The notes below the pieces were generated by a model. The model was not told the DNA's origin. It saw nothing but the letters and a program-made list of their open reading frames with translations, and did no database searches. Shown here one piece after another: positions 61,923-64,000 of a stretch of 64,000 nucleotides of DNA (position 1 is its first letter; each line of letters begins with the position of its first letter). The stretch is from Planctomyces sp. GTDB lineage: Bacteria > Planctomycetota > Planctomycetia > Planctomycetales > Planctomycetaceae. The translations under genes were made by a program, and so were the position numbers. The DNA lies in contig JAEUIH010000009.1 in assembly GCA_016795105.1 (NCBI GenBank), positions 1 through 64,000 on the forward strand, written 5' to 3'.

Positions 61923-63164
61923 ATGCCAGTCTTCACCTATGAAGCAATGGATAGTTCGGGGCTCGAGGTCAAAGATACCATCGAGGCGCCGTCCGAAGCC
62001 GAAGCCCAGACGATGATTCGCGAGAAGGGCTTTTACGTTACGAAGATCCGCGAGAAAGAGCGGAAGAAAAAGTCCACTCCGGCTAAAAAAGGCAAAGGCA
62101 AGAAGCAGGGGAAGACGTTCACCATTGGTGGCGTGAAACCGAAGCTGCTCTGCACGTTTACTCGCCAGCTGTCAACTTTGCAGGACGCCGGATTGCCGGT
62201 GCTGCGAAGTCTTCGCATTCTGGAAGGTCAGAGCAAACCCGGAGCATTGCGGAATGCTTTGATCGACGTGATTGAAGATATTGAAGGCGGTAATACGCTC
62301 TCTGAGGCGATGGCCAAGCAGCCAAAGGCCTTTGACAATCTGTATGTGAACATGGTGCGAGCCGGGGAGGCTGGCGGTGCTTTGGAAGTCATTCTGCAGC
62401 GTCTTGCGGAATTCAAAGAGAAGGCACAATCGCTGAAGCGAAAGATCGTCGGTGCGATGATTTATCCGGCGGCCGTCATTACGGTCGCGGTCGGTATCGT
62501 GTCGTTCATCATGATTTACATCATTCCGAAGTTCAAAAAGATCTTCGAAGACTTTGATACCGACCTTCCCGCGATGACTGTCGTGCTCATTGATATGAGC
62601 GACTGGATGATGAACTACTGGTACATGCTGATTGTGGGGCCGTTTGGGTTCTTCTTATTCATTAAGATTGTGAAGAAGAATAAAACAGGAGCGTACGTGG
62701 TCGACTGGCTCTCGTTACGTATCCCGCTGATCGGGAAGATTTTGCATATCGGAACAATTGCGCGAGTCACTCGAACGCTTGGAACTCTGATCGCTTCGGG
62801 CGTACCGATTCTTGAAGGCCTGCTGATTGCTCGTGATACGGCAGGTAACGCGGTGTTCGTGCGAGCCTTCGACAACATCTATTCGGCGATTCGCGAAGGG
62901 GAAACGATTGCGGTGCCCCTGAAAGAATCTCGCATCGTGGATGACCTGGTCGTGAACATGGTGGACGTCGGTGAAGAGACCGGTGCTCTCGACGACATGC
63001 TCTACAAGGTGGCCGACGTTTACGATGAAGAAGTGGAAGTTCGAGTTGAGAGTCTGGTGAGTTTGCTTGAGCCCATCATGGTCGTTGTGCTCGGGTTGAT
63101 TGTGGGTTTCATCGTGATTGCCCTGTTCCTTCCTCTCATTAAGCTGCTGAACGACCTGTCGTAG
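61923..63164 (+). CDS. pilC: PilC/GspF-type inner-membrane platform protein
   Basis: Polytopic platform protein of the pilus or secretion machine, 413 residues. A basic Lys-rich linker (about 38-60) follows the N-terminal VFTYEAMDSSG motif typical of PilC/GspF. Two T2SSF domains are present, each with a hydrophobic hairpin (first IVGAMIYPAAVITVAVGIVS; last IMVVVLGLIVGFIVIALFLP). The conserved GEETGALDDML and GEAGGALEVIL segments mark the repeat. GGAG lies 8 nt before the ATG. It lies between the second pilB and the pseudopilin gene. Confidence 0.93.
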   Translation: MPVFTYEAMDSSGLEVKDTIEAPSEAEAQTMIREKGFYVTKIREKERKKKSTPAKKGKGKKQGKTFTIGGVKPKLLCTFTRQLSTLQDAGLPVLRSLRILEGQSKPGALRNALIDVIEDIEGGNTLSEAMAKQPKAFDNLYVNMVRAGEAGGALEVILQRLAEFKEKAQSLKRKIVGAMIYPAAVITVAVGIVSFIMIYIIPKFKKIFEDFDTDLPAMTVVLIDMSDWMMNYWYMLIVGPFGFFLFIKIVKKNKTGAYVVDWLSLRIPLIGKILHIGTIARVTRTLGTLIASGVPILEGLLIARDTAGNAVFVRAFDNIYSAIREGETIAVPLKESRIVDDLVVNMVDVGEETGALDDMLYKVADVYDEEVEVRVESLVSLLEPIMVVVLGLIVGFIVIALFLPLIKLLNDLS

Positions 63165-63215
63165 ACGAATCGTTCGGAATCTGTTTTGTTCGCATCCAGC
63201 TGAAGGTTTCTGAAG

Positions 63216-64000
63216 ATGAAACGATATTCCGTTAAGCAACAGCAGCTCCGGTCGCGTTCGGCGTTTTCGCTTGTCGAACTGCTGGTCGTGATCATGATCA
63301 TCGCGATTCTGATCGCACTGATCGTGCCCGCCCTGAACGGTGTTCGCCGACGAGCACAGGTGGCTGAAGTGACTGCTGAAATCAACAAGATTGACGCCGC
63401 CATCACTCAGTTCAAGAGTGACTTCGGCGTTGAACCTCCAAGCAATATTGTGATTCCGGCAGTGGGCGATCCATGGGATGCTCAAAGCCGCAGCAAGGTG
63501 CGATCGATCTGGCCACAGTTCAATTTCACGACGAATGGCGGGTTTGGTAATGCAGCAGCTCTGCACATGAACGGTGCGGAATGTCTCGCTTTCTTTCTGG
63601 GTGGCGTTCCACAGGTCACAGCGACAAGTCGAACTGTCATAGGCTTCTCAAAGAACCCGGCTCTTCCCTGGACGGCGGCCGGTACAAACCGGATCGGACC
63701 ATTTCTGGAGTTTGAAGGTGCCCGACTGATCGACCTTGATGGTGATGGACTGCTGGAATACACGGACCCGATTCCGGATCAGCGAACACCAATCCTGTAC
63801 ATCGCATCGCAGGGTAAAAACTACAACCGTATGAATGACGCTGCTCAGGCAGATGACTTCGATGTTCATGGTACTCCCACCAATCCGCTCGATATGACAT
63901 CGATTTACTTCGATGCAGCGAACCGTCCGATCAACCCAAATGGTTATCAGCTGATTTCTCCGGGCTTTGATGGAACGTACGGTGCAGGTGGAGTCTATTT
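63216..64000 (+). CDS. type II secretion / type IV pilus pseudopilin, 3' partial
   Basis: The frame starts at an ATG at 63216 and is open to the window end (261 codons seen). The N-terminus is a class III prepilin signal: a basic leader of 17 residues (MKRYSVKQQQLRSRSA), then FSLVELLVVIMIIAILIAL with the Glu5 of the mature helix. The residue before the cleavage site is Ala rather than Gly. The body has Gly/Asn-rich segments such as FDGTYGAGGVYF, typical of large GspG/H-like pseudopilins in planctomycetes. It is the last visible gene of the pilus locus. Confidence 0.82.
   Translation, partial: MKRYSVKQQQLRSRSAFSLVELLVVIMIIAILIALIVPALNGVRRRAQVAEVTAEINKIDAAITQFKSDFGVEPPSNIVIPAVGDPWDAQSRSKVRSIWPQFNFTTNGGFGNAAALHMNGAECLAFFLGGVPQVTATSRTVIGFSKNPALPWTAAGTNRIGPFLEFEGARLIDLDGDGLLEYTDPIPDQRTPILYIASQGKNYNRMNDAAQADDFDVHGTPTNPLDMTSIYFDAANRPINPNGYQLISPGFDGTYGAGGVY

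Overview
The window reads as chromosomal DNA from a member of the Planctomycetota. This rests on the combination of families: DUF1501 and DUF1559 proteins, Tat-exported Gfo/Idh/MocA oxidoreductases, Ser/Thr kinases fused to DUF1080-like and TIGR03067-like modules, an ECF sigma factor coupled to a membrane kinase, a PmoA (DUF6807) protein and a two-PilB pilus locus. No rRNA, tRNA, CRISPR array, insertion sequence or prophage gene was seen. Genus and species cannot be fixed from the sequence alone.

Layout. 1-5.3 kb: a GGDEF/HD signalling protein (5' end outside the window) and two Tat-exported oxidoreductases. 5.4-12.9 kb: a small lysine-rich protein, clpC with a clear terminator, and hrpA. 12.9-14.4 kb: a gene-poor block of structured repeats. 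14.4-20.5 kb: an ECF sigma factor translationally coupled to a giant anti-sigma-like/kinase/sensor protein whose C-terminal domain is cut off by an in-frame TGA, then a DUF4058 gene. 20.8-27.5 kb: housekeeping genes (rimO-pgsA, a DUF1501 gene, an MBL hydrolase, surE, prs). 27.5-32.7 kb: two more Ser/Thr kinases, one carrying lectin-like folds. 32.8-36.8 kb: a DUF1559-lipoprotein-kelch operon and a DUF1648 membrane protein. 37.1-43.7 kb: a DUF47/PiT phosphate uptake pair, a CnbZ-like protein, a TIM-barrel isomerase, a double-protease protein with an embedded PDZ, and a DMT transporter. 43.7-52.3 kb: an exopolysaccharide export operon (Wza-like, tyrosine autokinase, O-antigen ligase) and a membrane-anchored unknown. 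52.4-56.1 kb: PmoA, DUF1501 and M24 peptidase genes. 56.5-64 kb: a type IV pilus / type II secretion-like locus (pilB-like, pilT, second pilB-like, pilC, pseudopilin cut by the window end).

The genes suggest a cell that invests in surface structures (pili, exopolysaccharide, secreted proteins) under kinase, ECF sigma and cyclic-di-GMP control. The diguanylate cyclase at the left edge and the MshEN-like N-termini of the PilB proteins could be parts of one circuit, but that link is inference.

The most notable signals are: (i) a TGA that replaces the conserved Trp of a TIGR03067-like domain at the end of the sigma-linked kinase, with the downstream frame fully open; (ii) two families of dispersed hairpin repeats that show compensatory base-pair changes, one sitting at the 3' ends of genes and the other forming facing arrays with a 69-71 bp period; and (iii) a protease-like protein with a PDZ domain nested inside a degenerate second protease fold.
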